Source: Acidisoma sp965199065 (lineage in GTDB: Bacteria > Pseudomonadota > Alphaproteobacteria > Acetobacterales > Acetobacteraceae). From it: a DNA stretch of 64,000 nucleotides. Location of the stretch: contig NZ_CBDAQN010000001.1 in assembly GCF_965199065.1 (NCBI RefSeq), forward strand, positions 1,488,001 to 1,552,000. Direction: 5' to 3'. The position numbers were made by a program, and so were the translations under genes. Below the pieces are notes generated by a model. It ran no database searches, was not told the origin of the DNA, and was given only the letters and a program-made list of their open reading frames with translations. Below, in pieces: positions 17,636 through 26,635 of the stretch. Each line of letters opens with the position of its first letter. The first letter of the stretch is position 1.

Positions 17636-19990
17636 ATGAAAACCGCGCGAAAGAAACCGAAGCCGCCCAAGGTCTCTGGTGAAACCCCGGAGGCGGGGCG
17701 TGATCGTCCCTTCCCTAGCCGCGAGCAGTTGCGCGCCTTCCTCGCCGAGACACCCGGCAGGGTCGGTAAGCGCGAGGCGATGCGCGCCTTCGGCCTCGGG
17801 CCCGAGCACAGGGTCGCCATGCGGACGGTGCTGAAGGAGATGGCGAGCCGGGGCGAAGCGGCGCCCGCCGGCCATAAGCGCTTCACCGCGCCACACGGCG
17901 TCCCACGCCTCACCGGCTCGCTGGGTCGCGCGGGCGGCAGCCGCCTGCCGGAAGCGATCATCGTCGAGATCACCGGCATCGACACCGAAGGCGACGCCAT
18001 CGGCCGCCCGGCGGAATGGCGCGGGGACGGCCCGGCACCGACCATCTTCATGCAGCCCGAGGCGCGCGGCCAGGCGGCACTCGCCCCCGGCCAGCGCGTC
18101 CTCGCCCGCATCAAGCCGATCGGCGAGGCGCGCAACGCTCGCAAGTTCGAGGGCCGCACGCTGCGGCGGATCGAGGGCACGCCCGGCCGCGTCATCGGCA
18201 TTTTCCGCCGCCGTGGCGGCCTGACCCGGATCGAACCCACCGACAAGCGCGTCAAAGCCGAGTGGATCGTGCCACCCGGCGAGGATGGCGGTGCCGAGGA
18301 CGGCGAGATCGTGCGTGGCGAGCCGCTGGCCCCACGCGAAGGTGGCGGCGGCCTCGGCCTCAAGCCCGTCCGCGTCACCGAGCGCCTGGGCGACGCGGGC
18401 AGCGCGCGGGCCGTCAGCCTGCTGGTGATCGCGACGCTCGACATCCCCGACGCGTTTCCTGCCGAAGTGCTGGCCGAAGCGGAGCATGCGCGTGGCGTCG
18501 GGCCGGAGGGACGAGAGGACCTCCGCCACATCCCGCTGGTGACGATCGACGGCGCCGATGCACGCGACTTCGACGATGCCGTGTTTGCCGAACCGGAAGG
18601 CAGCGGCTACCGCCTGATCGTGGCGATCGCCGATGTCGCTCATTACGTACGGCCGGGGAGCGCGCTCGACCGCTCGGCGCGCGAACGCGGCAACTCCGTC
18701 TACTTCCCCGACCGCGTCGTGCCGATGCTGCCCGAGGCGCTCTCCAACGGCTGGTGCAGCCTGCGCCCGAACGAGGATCGCGCCTGCCTCTTCGCCGAGA
18801 TGCACATCGGCCACGATGGCCGCAAGGTGTCGCACCGCTTCGGCCGCGGGCTGATGCGCAGTGTGGCGCGCCTGACCTACGAGGAGGTGCAGGAAGCCCG
18901 CGAAGCGAACCGCGAGACGCCGGGCTTTCCGCTCGATCACCTCTACGGCGCCTTCGAGAGGCTGCTGGGGGCACGGCGCCAGCGCGGGACGCTCGACCTC
19001 GACCTGCCGGAATGGAAGGTGACGCTCGATGCCGAGGGGCACGTCACCAGCGTCACGAAACGCACGCGGCTCGACAGCCACCGGCTGATCGAGGAGTTCA
19101 TGGTGCTGGCGAACATCGCGGCGGCCGAGGAGCTGGAGCGGCTGCACAGGCCGGTCGTCTATCGCGTCCATGCGCCGCCCTCGGAGGCGAAGCTCGAAGG
19201 CCTGCGGACCTATCTGCATGGCATGAGCATCAGCCTGCCGCCGGGCGACCAGATCCATCCGCGCGACCTCGACGCCGTGCTGACGCGGGTCGCCGGCACA
19301 GAGGAAGCGCCGCTGGTCAACGACGCGGTGCTGCGCAGCCAATCCCAGGCGGCCTACAGCCCCGAGAACCTCGGCCATTTCGGGTTGGCGCTGACCCGCT
19401 ACGCTCATTTCACCAGCCCGATCCGGCGCTACGCCGATCTTCTGGTGCATCGGTCGCTGATCGGCGCGCTCGGCTTCGGCGCCGACGGGCTGACGCCCGA
19501 GGAGGCCGCGCGGCTCGAAGATACGTGCGAGCACATCACGCGCACCGAACGCCGCGCCGCCCAGGCGGAGCGCGACGCCACCGATCGCTACATGGCCGCC
19601 TTCATGGCCGACAAGGTCGGCTCCATTTTCGAGGCGCGTATTTCGGGCGTGACGCGCTTCGGCCTATTCGTTACTTTGATGGACACCGGTGCCAGCGGAA
19701 TGATTCCGCTGGCAGGACTGCCCGATGACTTCTGGATGCACGACGAAGCAACGCAAAGCCTTAGCGGACGGCGCAGCCGGGTGGTTTATCATCTCGCTCA
19801 GGCGGTCATGGTGCGCTTGGCGGAGGCCCGTCCGGTGACAGGCGGGCTGCTGTTCCAAATGGCTCCGTCTGGCGCTGGGTCTTTAGCTGGGCCGGGCTCT
19901 AGGCCGGGCGCTGAGCCCGGCGCGGGAGCATCGGACCCCGAACGCCGCGCCCGCCGTGGCGGCAGCCAGCCCCGCCCACGATCGCCGTGA
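17636..19990 (+). CDS. rnr: Ribonuclease R (VacB/RNase II family)
   Basis: A 784-residue 3'-5' exoribonuclease that degrades structured RNA. The order is an N-terminal basic and winged-helix-like region, a cold-shock domain, an RNB catalytic domain with the Mg2+ aspartates in DGADARDFDDAVFAE (about residues 304-318), and a C-terminal S1 domain (EARISGVTRFGLFVTL). ATG 17636, 20 nt after topA, is preferred. The open frame upstream to 17477 is Arg/Pro-rich shadow sequence inside topA. The final 40 residues are a disordered Gly/Pro/Arg tail. The stop overlaps the next start by 4 nt. Confidence 0.95.
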   Translation: MKTARKKPKPPKVSGETPEAGRDRPFPSREQLRAFLAETPGRVGKREAMRAFGLGPEHRVAMRTVLKEMASRGEAAPAGHKRFTAPHGVPRLTGSLGRAGGSRLPEAIIVEITGIDTEGDAIGRPAEWRGDGPAPTIFMQPEARGQAALAPGQRVLARIKPIGEARNARKFEGRTLRRIEGTPGRVIGIFRRRGGLTRIEPTDKRVKAEWIVPPGEDGGAEDGEIVRGEPLAPREGGGGLGLKPVRVTERLGDAGSARAVSLLVIATLDIPDAFPAEVLAEAEHARGVGPEGREDLRHIPLVTIDGADARDFDDAVFAEPEGSGYRLIVAIADVAHYVRPGSALDRSARERGNSVYFPDRVVPMLPEALSNGWCSLRPNEDRACLFAEMHIGHDGRKVSHRFGRGLMRSVARLTYEEVQEAREANRETPGFPLDHLYGAFERLLGARRQRGTLDLDLPEWKVTLDAEGHVTSVTKRTRLDSHRLIEEFMVLANIAAAEELERLHRPVVYRVHAPPSEAKLEGLRTYLHGMSISLPPGDQIHPRDLDAVLTRVAGTEEAPLVNDAVLRSQSQAAYSPENLGHFGLALTRYAHFTSPIRRYADLLVHRSLIGALGFGADGLTPEEAARLEDTCEHITRTERRAAQAERDATDRYMAAFMADKVGSIFEARISGVTRFGLFVTLMDTGASGMIPLAGLPDDFWMHDEATQSLSGRRSRVVYHLAQAVMVRLAEARPVTGGLLFQMAPSGAGSLAGPGSRPGAEPGAGASDPERRARRGGSQPRPRSP

Positions 19991-21492
19991 ACCGCGGCGC
20001 CTTTTTCGCCATTGTTTTCCTGATCCTGCCCCTGCGGGCAGAAGCCCAAAGCAATTGGAACCAGGGCCTCGCCAGCGGTATATACGCCAGCGCCTTCGCA
20101 TTCATGGCGCCACGAACGCTGGACATCATTCCGATAGGGGAGATGACGCTCTGGGGCCTGCGCGGGCTTACCGCCCTCGACCCGTCGGTCAGCCCGGCGA
20201 TGGACCAGACCAGGCTCTTCCTCGTCGACCGTGAACAGATCGTTCTATCCTTGGCGCTGCCCCGGCCCGACGATGCGGCCGGCTGGGGCGCCGTCGCCGC
20301 CGTGCTCTGCGGCCGTGCCGCGCAGCTTTCCCCGGCGATCGCCGAGGCCGGAACAGACGGCATCGTCACCAGCTTCTTCGACGAGTTGTTCAACCATCTC
20401 GACCCCTACTCCCGCTACGTTCCACGCGACGCCAGCGCGGTCGACACGGCAGCCGGGGACCCTGGGCTCACGGTCGCCGTTCGCCGCCATCGCGCCGTGG
20501 TGGACAAGATCGATCCCGGCGGACCGGCGTCTGCCGCCGGGCTATCAGCAGGCGACCGCATCTTCGCAATCGATGGCGTATCGACCCGCGGAGAGGACGC
20601 CTACGCGCTGAACGGGGCCCTCGCGGGGCCGCCGGGATCACAGGTGACACTCGAGGTCGTGACCGGGCACCGGCGGCCGCAGACCCTGTCGCTGACCCGC
20701 ATCGCGATCTCGCCGCCCACGGTCTTCGCCACCCGGCACGGGCCGATGCTCGTGGTCCAGATCGCGGGCTTCGAGCAAAGCACGGCGAACGACTTCCGCC
20801 AGGTGCTGACCAATGCGCTCAACTCCGGGCCCGAGCCGCGCGGCCTCGTGCTCGACCTGCGGGGCAACCGTGGCGGGTTGCTGAACCAGGCGGTTGCGGT
20901 AGCCCGCAGCCTGATCGACGCCGGCCTCCGGAACCAAGGCATGATCGGGAGCGCGATCGGGCGGGACCCGGAGGCGGACCAGACATGGACCGCCGGGAGC
21001 GGCGACCTTGCCTCCGGCGCGCCCGTGGTGGTGCTCGTGGACGGCCGTACCGCAAGCGCGGCCGAGGTGCTGGCCGCGGCGCTCGCCGATGACGGGCGCG
21101 GGGTCGTGGTCGGCAGCGCCACCTTCGGCAAGGGCCTGGTGCAGGCGGCAACGTCGCTGCCCGGCGGCGGGACGCTGCTGGTGACCTGGGCGCGGCTGCT
21201 GGCGCCGCTTGGGTGGCCGCTGCAAGGCCTAGGCGTGATGCCGCAAATCTGCACGAGTGGCACCACCGACGCCGTGGAAGCTCAACTGGAGGCGCTGACC
21301 GCGGGGCAGCAGCCGATGGGCGCCGCAGTCCGCGCCTCTCGGGCGGCGCGACCAGGGATCACGCTCGACGAGATCCTCCAGATCAGGGAGGCTTGTCCCG
21401 CCGCTCTGGGCTCGTCACTCGACATGCAGGCGGCGCAGTTCCTGGTAACGATGCCGCTCGCCTATTCCGCCGCTCTGATCAGCGGTCTCTGA
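19987..21492 (+). CDS. S41-family carboxy-terminal processing protease
   Basis: A 501-residue secreted or periplasmic protease with a short N-terminal signal peptide. The PDZ domain is at about 160-230 (VVDKIDPGGPASAAGLSAGD). The S41 domain follows, with the substrate loop GLVLDLRGNRGGLLNQAV and the catalytic Ser/Lys dyad S358 (GRTASAAE) and K382 (TFGKGLVQ). The GTG start at 19987 overlaps the rnr stop. The PDZ-S41 order matches CtpA/Prc enzymes that trim or degrade periplasmic proteins. Confidence 0.9.
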   Translation: MNRGAFFAIVFLILPLRAEAQSNWNQGLASGIYASAFAFMAPRTLDIIPIGEMTLWGLRGLTALDPSVSPAMDQTRLFLVDREQIVLSLALPRPDDAAGWGAVAAVLCGRAAQLSPAIAEAGTDGIVTSFFDELFNHLDPYSRYVPRDASAVDTAAGDPGLTVAVRRHRAVVDKIDPGGPASAAGLSAGDRIFAIDGVSTRGEDAYALNGALAGPPGSQVTLEVVTGHRRPQTLSLTRIAISPPTVFATRHGPMLVVQIAGFEQSTANDFRQVLTNALNSGPEPRGLVLDLRGNRGGLLNQAVAVARSLIDAGLRNQGMIGSAIGRDPEADQTWTAGSGDLASGAPVVVLVDGRTASAAEVLAAALADDGRGVVVGSATFGKGLVQAATSLPGGGTLLVTWARLLAPLGWPLQGLGVMPQICTSGTTDAVEAQLEALTAGQQPMGAAVRASRAARPGITLDEILQIREACPAALGSSLDMQAAQFLVTMPLAYSAALISGL

Positions 21493-21534
21493 CAGAAGGG
21501 AAGCGGTCCCACCTGGGAGAAGAACCAGGAACGC

Positions 21535-22518
21535 TCATCCGCTCAGCGGCACCGAGCGCTTCGCAGGCACGGCAAAATCGAGCTTTGGGCCGATCGGCAC
21601 AATGGCGTGCGGGTTGATCGTCGGGTGGCTCTGAAAGTAATGGCCTTTGATGTGCTGGAAGTTCACCGTCGCCGCGACGCCCGGCGCCTGATAAAGCGCA
21701 CGCGTGTAATCCCACAGGTTCGGGTAGTCCGTCAGCCGCCGCAGGTTGCATTTGAAGTGCCCGACATAAACCGGGTCGAAGCGCACCAGCGTCGTGAAGA
21801 GGCGCCAATCGGCCTCCGTCACGCGGTCCCCGCAGAGGAAGTTGCGCGTGGCAAGGCGCGCCTCCAGCCAGTCGAGGCTGTCGAACAGGGGATGCACGGC
21901 CTCCTCATAAGCCTCCTGTGTGGTGGCGAAGCCCGCCTTGTAGACGCCATTGTTGACCGTGTCGTAGATGCGGGCATTGAGTGCATCGATCTCCGGGCGG
22001 AGGCGCTCAGGGTAGTAGTCGCCAGCGCGGGCGCCGACCCGATCGAAGGCGCTGTTGAACATGCGGATGATCTCGGCGCTCTCGTTGCTGACGATGGTGC
22101 CGCGCTTGCGGTCCCAGAGGACTGGCACCGTGACGCGCCCTGAATACTGCGGGTCGGCGCGGCAGTAGAGATCGAACAGGCTGGCGGCGCCGAGGGGGTC
22201 CGGCACGACGCCGGGCGCGCGATCGAAGGTCCAGCCCCGATCGAGCATGACCCAGTTGACGACCGAGACGGGGATCAGCCCCTCGAGCCCTTTGAGTGCG
22301 CGGAGAATGAGGGTGCGGTGCGCCCAGGGGCAGGCGAGCGAAACATAGAGGTGATAGCGCGCCGGCTCCGCGGGAAACCCGCCGTCACCGCTGGGGCCGG
22401 GCGCGCCGTCCGGGGTGAGCCAGTTCCGGAACTGCGCCTCCGTCCGCTGGAAACGGCCGCCATGGGCGCGGGTGTCATACCAGCCGGTATTCCAGACGCC
22501 GTGTTCCGCATAACCCAT
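21535..22518 (-). CDS. yqjG: Glutathionyl-hydroquinone reductase (Xi-class GST)
   Basis: A 328-residue cytosolic enzyme that reduces glutathionyl-hydroquinones. The catalytic Cys is C63 in SLACPWAHRTL, the same position and context as in E. coli YqjG, which is also 328 residues. Other family blocks are SGRVTVPVLWD, SNESAEIIRMFN and FDPVYVGHFKCN. ATG 22518 gives the family N-terminus MGYAEHGVWNTGWYDT. The open frame continues to 22698 but would run through the tRNA gene. It converges on the S41 protease gene. Confidence 0.95.
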   Translation of the reverse strand: MGYAEHGVWNTGWYDTRAHGGRFQRTEAQFRNWLTPDGAPGPSGDGGFPAEPARYHLYVSLACPWAHRTLILRALKGLEGLIPVSVVNWVMLDRGWTFDRAPGVVPDPLGAASLFDLYCRADPQYSGRVTVPVLWDRKRGTIVSNESAEIIRMFNSAFDRVGARAGDYYPERLRPEIDALNARIYDTVNNGVYKAGFATTQEAYEEAVHPLFDSLDWLEARLATRNFLCGDRVTEADWRLFTTLVRFDPVYVGHFKCNLRRLTDYPNLWDYTRALYQAPGVAATVNFQHIKGHYFQSHPTINPHAIVPIGPKLDFAVPAKRSVPLSG

Positions 22519-22641
22519 GAGAAGGCTGCTCCCAGTCGGTTTGGAGAGGATATCCTCGAAGGAAAGGCCGTGATTGGGGCGAGGATAGGGCGAAGCCGGG
22601 AGTTGCGTCGGCGGGCTGATGGCGATACACGAGCGGCGTGT

Positions 22642-22716
<75 letters not shown>

Positions 22717-22728
22717 CTTCTCAAAGCC

Positions 22729-23013
22729 TTAGCTGGTGCGCTGGCCGTGTTCCGCCGGGCTTTCCGTCAAGGTTGCCGAACGGTTTTTCTGCCGAGTGAT
22801 TGCTGCAACTGCTTGCCCGCGCGGAGTGATCCGGTAGGAACATCCCCGTTTATTCCGCGACACCAGCAGTGTGCAGCCCAACTTCTCCAACCTTGCCATA
22901 GTTGCTGGACGGAAAGAGAACTCAGAACCTTTCCACTCATCAATGTCGAGAAGCCCTTGTATATCTCTCAATCCAAGCCCGTCTGCGATCTTCTGCGGAA
23001 CATCACTCACCAC
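22729..23013 (-). CDS. Small hypothetical protein downstream of the integrase remnant
   Basis: A 94-residue protein that overlaps the integrase 3' end by 11 nt and ends 12 nt from the tRNA. The central part (ATMARLEKLGCTLLVSRNKRGCSYRITPRGQAV) reads like a winged helix-turn-helix. It may be an accessory or regulatory gene of the ancestral element. No family was recognised with certainty. Confidence 0.5.
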   Translation of the reverse strand: MVSDVPQKIADGLGLRDIQGLLDIDEWKGSEFSFRPATMARLEKLGCTLLVSRNKRGCSYRITPRGQAVAAITRQKNRSATLTESPAEHGQRTS

Positions 23014-23255
23014 TTCTCTTTCGTTCCTGCAATTCTCTTAGCGCGCCCTGCTTGAACTGTTCGACTGTCGGGCGCGCATAACGAGCCGCCATCACCACGG
23101 TCGCGTGGCCGCTGTGGGTTCGCATCTCCAGGATGGACGACCCGGTGTTGGCAAGCTCCGTCTGCGCCGTCGCGCGCAAGTCGCGGAACTGCAGCGTCTT
23201 CGAGATACCGGCGGCATCAGCGACCTGGCGGAAGTTGTGCCCGAACGTCCAGCGG
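23003..23255 (-). pseudogene. Tyrosine recombinase (integrase), C-terminal fragment
   Basis: The remnant keeps the end of the catalytic domain: FRDLRATAQTELANTGSS (Arg box), THSGHATVVMAARYARP (His and the likely nucleophile Tyr). Everything upstream is missing. The frame fuses directly with IS5-type sequence at about 23256. Its place beside the tRNA and the att repeat identify it as the former integrase of the island. Confidence 0.75.
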
Positions 23256-23509
23256 AGCTCGCGAGACAGCATCGAAGGGTCTGTCCCAGAGCCCATCTTC
23301 CGCCAGCGAACAAAGCGGTTGTAGCAGGTCGTAGTCGGCCCATAGCGCTCAGGGCTATCTGCTCATGGTGATCCCGTGCGCAAGCGCCAGTAGATGCCGT
23401 TCAGGACCCGACGGTCATCGGCCCGTGGCACCCCACGCGGCTTGCTCGGAAGCAGTGGCTCGATGATAGACCACTCGGAATCCGTCAATTCATACCGGCG
23501 CGGGCTCAT
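23256..23509 (-). pseudogene. IS5-family transposase, N-terminal fragment
   Basis: ATG 23509 begins MSPRRYELTDSEWSIIEPLL, the N-terminus of IS5-group transposases, then KPRGVPRADDRRVLNGIYW. A TGA replaces the expected Trp after RTGSP. Beyond it the frame continues with ERYGPTTTCYNRFVRWRK before running into the integrase fragment. It has a truncated C-terminus and a nonsense codon, so it is not functional. Confidence 0.75.
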
Positions 23510-23899
23510 GATCACTCCCATCCTGAGGGGCGTTTGGATCAGATGTTCCTTGCCGTGGATTCCCGTTTACCAGTTGAGGACCTAGCCCGTGCCAGCCCTG
23601 CACCGTCTCCCAGCGCCAGCGCCACAGGGCCATCTGGACCGTAAGAAGCCACAATCCCGCCTTTGACAGGCTGCGGCCACTCAAATCGGCTGCTATCTTA
23701 TCCTTTGCGCTTAGGGTCGGTCGGGGGCGTTGATGCGGGGCGAGGACGAGCAGACTGGCCAAAGGCAACATGCGCCTGAGTTCAGCACTCAAAAACCGCA
23801 CCCGTCCACAAGCTTTCAGCCAAGTACGCCAGCTACCCGACGATAGATACCGAATTATCGCGGCCTGTTAAGGAACATCGACACATGGGTTGCCCGCCC
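23510..23899. other. No gene recognised
   Basis: About 390 nt between the IS5 fragment and the DUF707 gene. The open frames here have no recognisable domain or start signal. It is probably decayed mobile-element sequence. Confidence 0.5.
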
Positions 23900-24760
23900 T
23901 TACGTCGCAGAGATCATGAACGGACGCTTCACGAGCCGGCCAGTGTGGAGCATCAACCTCCAGCGCGCCGGCGAGACGAACAGCGCAGTCAAAAACCCCA
24001 TACTAAGTCTGGCGGAATAGGCCAAGGAAGGGCCTGTCACCTCGTCTACCCGCCCTGACTTCCACAGCACCCGGTGGATCTCGATGCGCTGCATCGTGAT
24101 TCCCGCTGCCTTCCAGAACGCCGCCAATTCGTCCTGCGGTGACACCCCCGCCGCCTTCATAGCGTCGTAGTTCGGGCCACCCAGCGGTCGCGTGTGATGG
24201 ATCGCCACTTCGTCGACGATCGCGATCCCTGTTCGCGGCTTGTTCACCAGCTTTGGCCACAGCCAGTCAATGCCCCAGCCGCTTTGCGTCCGGTCGAACG
24301 TCGGCAATGCTTTGCGCAGGCATGCAGTGCTGAAGCACGGCGCCATCACCTCCACAAAATTGGTGAAACGGATCCGGCTGCGCGTGTTGTTAATCACCAT
24401 GGGGTGCGTCACTGGGCTGTTCGGCGTCAACGACGGTTGGGCCAACTCAAGCTGATATTCGTGGCACAGGTCGAAGAACCGGTTCATGTCCTTCGTCGTC
24501 ATTGCCAGGTCATCGTCCGGCAGCCAGACATAATCGTAATCATCGACGTACTGCGGATGAGACGCCAGCAGGGCCTGAAGCGGCGGCCATTTTGGCCCTT
24601 TGCCGTCAATCCGCACGATCCCGTCCTCCCGGTATCGGTCAGGATCGTTGCCGAAATAGCTAACAACCAGATCCCAGTTCCGCACCTCAGGGCCTTGCAT
24701 CCATCCGGGGTGCAACGAATTGTCGCCGGCGCGGACGATGACAAGGTTGCGGCGAGGCAT
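23900..24760 (-). CDS. DUF707-domain protein, possible glycan-modifying enzyme
   Basis: 286 residues from ATG 24760 (an alternative ATG at 24796 adds 12). It opens with the DUF707 hallmark RRNLVIVRAGDNSLHPGW. An acidic DYDYVWLPDDDLAM segment (about 86-99), resembling glycosyltransferase metal sites, and a late GWGIDWLWPKL block follow. The biochemical role of DUF707 is not established, and a carbohydrate-related role is inferred. It lies inside the island between transposase remnants, so it is probably acquired cargo. Confidence 0.75.
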   Translation of the reverse strand: MPRRNLVIVRAGDNSLHPGWMQGPEVRNWDLVVSYFGNDPDRYREDGIVRIDGKGPKWPPLQALLASHPQYVDDYDYVWLPDDDLAMTTKDMNRFFDLCHEYQLELAQPSLTPNSPVTHPMVINNTRSRIRFTNFVEVMAPCFSTACLRKALPTFDRTQSGWGIDWLWPKLVNKPRTGIAIVDEVAIHHTRPLGGPNYDAMKAAGVSPQDELAAFWKAAGITMQRIEIHRVLWKSGRVDEVTGPSLAYSARLSMGFLTALFVSPARWRLMLHTGRLVKRPFMISAT

Positions 24761-24796
24761 GGATGCGTTGTCCCTTACTGGAGTATCCCGTTTCAA

Positions 24797-25345
24797 CTCT
24801 TCGTCATCCCCGGAAGTTGCTGCAGTGCCCCGGCGTCCAGTTCAATCCAGAGGCGCTAAGATGTCATCAAGCACTAACGCGTTGGGCCACTTGCGCTAAT
24901 TATTGGATAGGACAGGCCGGTGCTTCCTGCAAGACGCGGAATGTTAGCCGTCGCGCCCCGGCGGTTCGATCTGAGCCCACATGGCCCTCAACAAAGTGTG
25001 CGCGAGCTGATGGGCTTGCTCACCATCCGGTTTGACGGGCGTAGGTGGCTGGTCAAATCGCACTAGACCTTTGGCTCGCCGCCCAGCCTCGGACTACATG
25101 AAGCGAGCAGCCGAGCGCGCTGATTACGGCAACCTGCAGCAAAGGGGTAGGAGCTACCCTCCTCCACTGGGCGGCAACCAGCCCGATCCTCATTGCGATC
25201 GCGGCGTAGAAGGTAGGTTTGAGGTAGCCCATCGCGACGTCCCGCAGTCTGACCCGACCCTTCGGTACACCCAATAAACGAACCCTGGCTGCCATTCAGG
25301 GTCTTCAATTGCCGAGCGCAGTTGTAAGAGCCCGTTAGGGAAAGA
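24797..25345. other. No gene recognised
   Basis: About 550 nt between the DUF707 gene and the next IS remnant. Short overlapping frames occur on both strands but none has a recognisable motif. Confidence 0.5.
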
Positions 25346-25810
25346 TTAGCTAAGGGCGATCCGGCGCAGAAGCAGGCTTCGCATGGCGAAATAGATCATG
25401 GCTTCGGAGACATCGAGGCACGTCTCGTAGTTGTGCACGAGCCTGCGCCAGTTTCATCCAGCGAATGTGCGTCCGATTACCCAACGTCGTGGCAGCACCT
25501 TGAAGCCCGCGTCTTTGTCGGCTCGGCGCACGATCTCCAGCACGAAGTCTCGGAACATGGCTTTGTCGAGCAGATTGGTGCGGTCATAGGCGCCATCGGC
25601 GAACACGTGCTTGAGCCAAAGCCGGCGCTTGCGGACCGCGTCGAGGATGGCCTGTGCTCCTGCACTGTCGGAGATTTCCGCCGTGGTCAGGTTTACCATC
25701 AGCAGCCGCCCATCGGTCTCCACCAATGTGGCGCTTGCGACCGACGATCTTCTTGTCGGCGTCGGTTGCGTCACGAATGCTGGTAGAAGACGCGTCAACG
25801 CGAGAGACGA
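25346..25810 (-). pseudogene. IS5-family transposase, C-terminal fragment
   Basis: Reading leftward: a GRKRH-type motif, DGRLLMVNLTTAEISDSAGA, FADGAYDR, VLPRRWVIGRTFAG, an in-frame TGA, then WRRLVHNYETCLDVSEAM to a stop at 25346. These are the DDE-domain blocks and C-terminus of an IS5-group transposase, with at least one frameshift upstream and one nonsense codon. It is unlikely to be the other half of the fragment at 23256-23509, because the order of the halves is reversed. Confidence 0.75.
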
Positions 25811-25835
25811 GTTAGATGCCGGCGATCTCAAGCTG

Positions 25836-26459
25836 TGAGTTGAAAGAGGTTTGCAACGAACACGGTCGGCGCCTGCATGTCGCGACCGTGGATGTTGTGA
25901 ACCTGCCCCTTCGGGATCATCGCAATGACTTCCTAGCCGGCCGGCGATCAGTGGGCGGTTGCCAGGCTTCCGAACCCGAGCCCAGGCCTTACCTCCACGC
26001 TTCATCTCCGCAGTGGCACGCGGGCAGGCAGGGTTCCTGTCGACGGTAATCATGCGCGGGTTGCCGGTATGGACCTGCGCCAGTGCCTTGCGGAGTAACC
26101 GCTTAGCCGGGACAGCGTCCTGCTGCGGTGAGAGCAGGAAGTCAATGGTCTGACCCGGGTTTGCTCACAGCCCGATAAAGATAGGTCTAGGCGTCCCTGA
26201 CCTTGATGTACGTCTCGTCGACGCGCCACGAGCCGATATTGCACCGCAGATGAGGCCGTAGGCGCTTCTCCAGCATCGCCGCGTAGGCCTGCACCCAACG
26301 GAAGATCGTGGTGTGATCGACTGCTACGCCTCGATCCGACAGCATCAGAGCGACGCCGGGATAGCTGACTGGAAACCCAAGATACCACCAGAGCGTCCAA
26401 AGGATGACCTCGGCCGTAAGAGGCCGCCCCATTGAATGCGCGCGTTGGTCTTCGTTCAT
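25836..26459 (-). pseudogene. IS6-family transposase remnant
   Basis: ATG 26459 starts a helix-turn-helix and DDE N-terminus typical of IS6/IS26 enzymes: VDHTTIFRWVQAYAAMLEKR and SWRVDETYIKV. A stop follows (after VRDA). The frame then resumes as TYLYRAV, TIDFLLSPQQDAVPAKRLL and MITVDRNPACP in shifted frames. A C-terminal MIPKGQVHNIHGRDMQA-like piece reaches about 25836. Several frameshifts and an internal deletion make it inactive. Confidence 0.75.
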
Positions 26460-26602
26460 CGCCGACTCGTTGTTCGCTTGGGCCTAGCTTGTCACCCCCG
26501 TGCACGGCGGGCAGACTTGCAACTAAGCCGGAAATTTGCTCTGTGCACTCAATATACTGGCAAATGTTCAATGTCAGGCAGTCAAGCTGACACTGCGACC
26601 GC

Positions 26603-26608
26603 TATAAT
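26603..26608 (+). promoter_or_regulatory. Possible -10 box upstream of the glycan-type gene
   Basis: A perfect TATAAT begins 33 nt before ATG 26636. No good -35 element is found at 16-18 nt. It is the only promoter-like motif seen in front of this gene. Confidence 0.3.
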
Positions 26609-26635
26609 TCCGTTCGGCCCTGATTTAGGTTATTG

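Noticed and set aside
23490..23801. 103-codon minus-strand frame after the IS5 fragment
   Set aside because: No recognisable domain, no start signal, overlaps transposase sequence.
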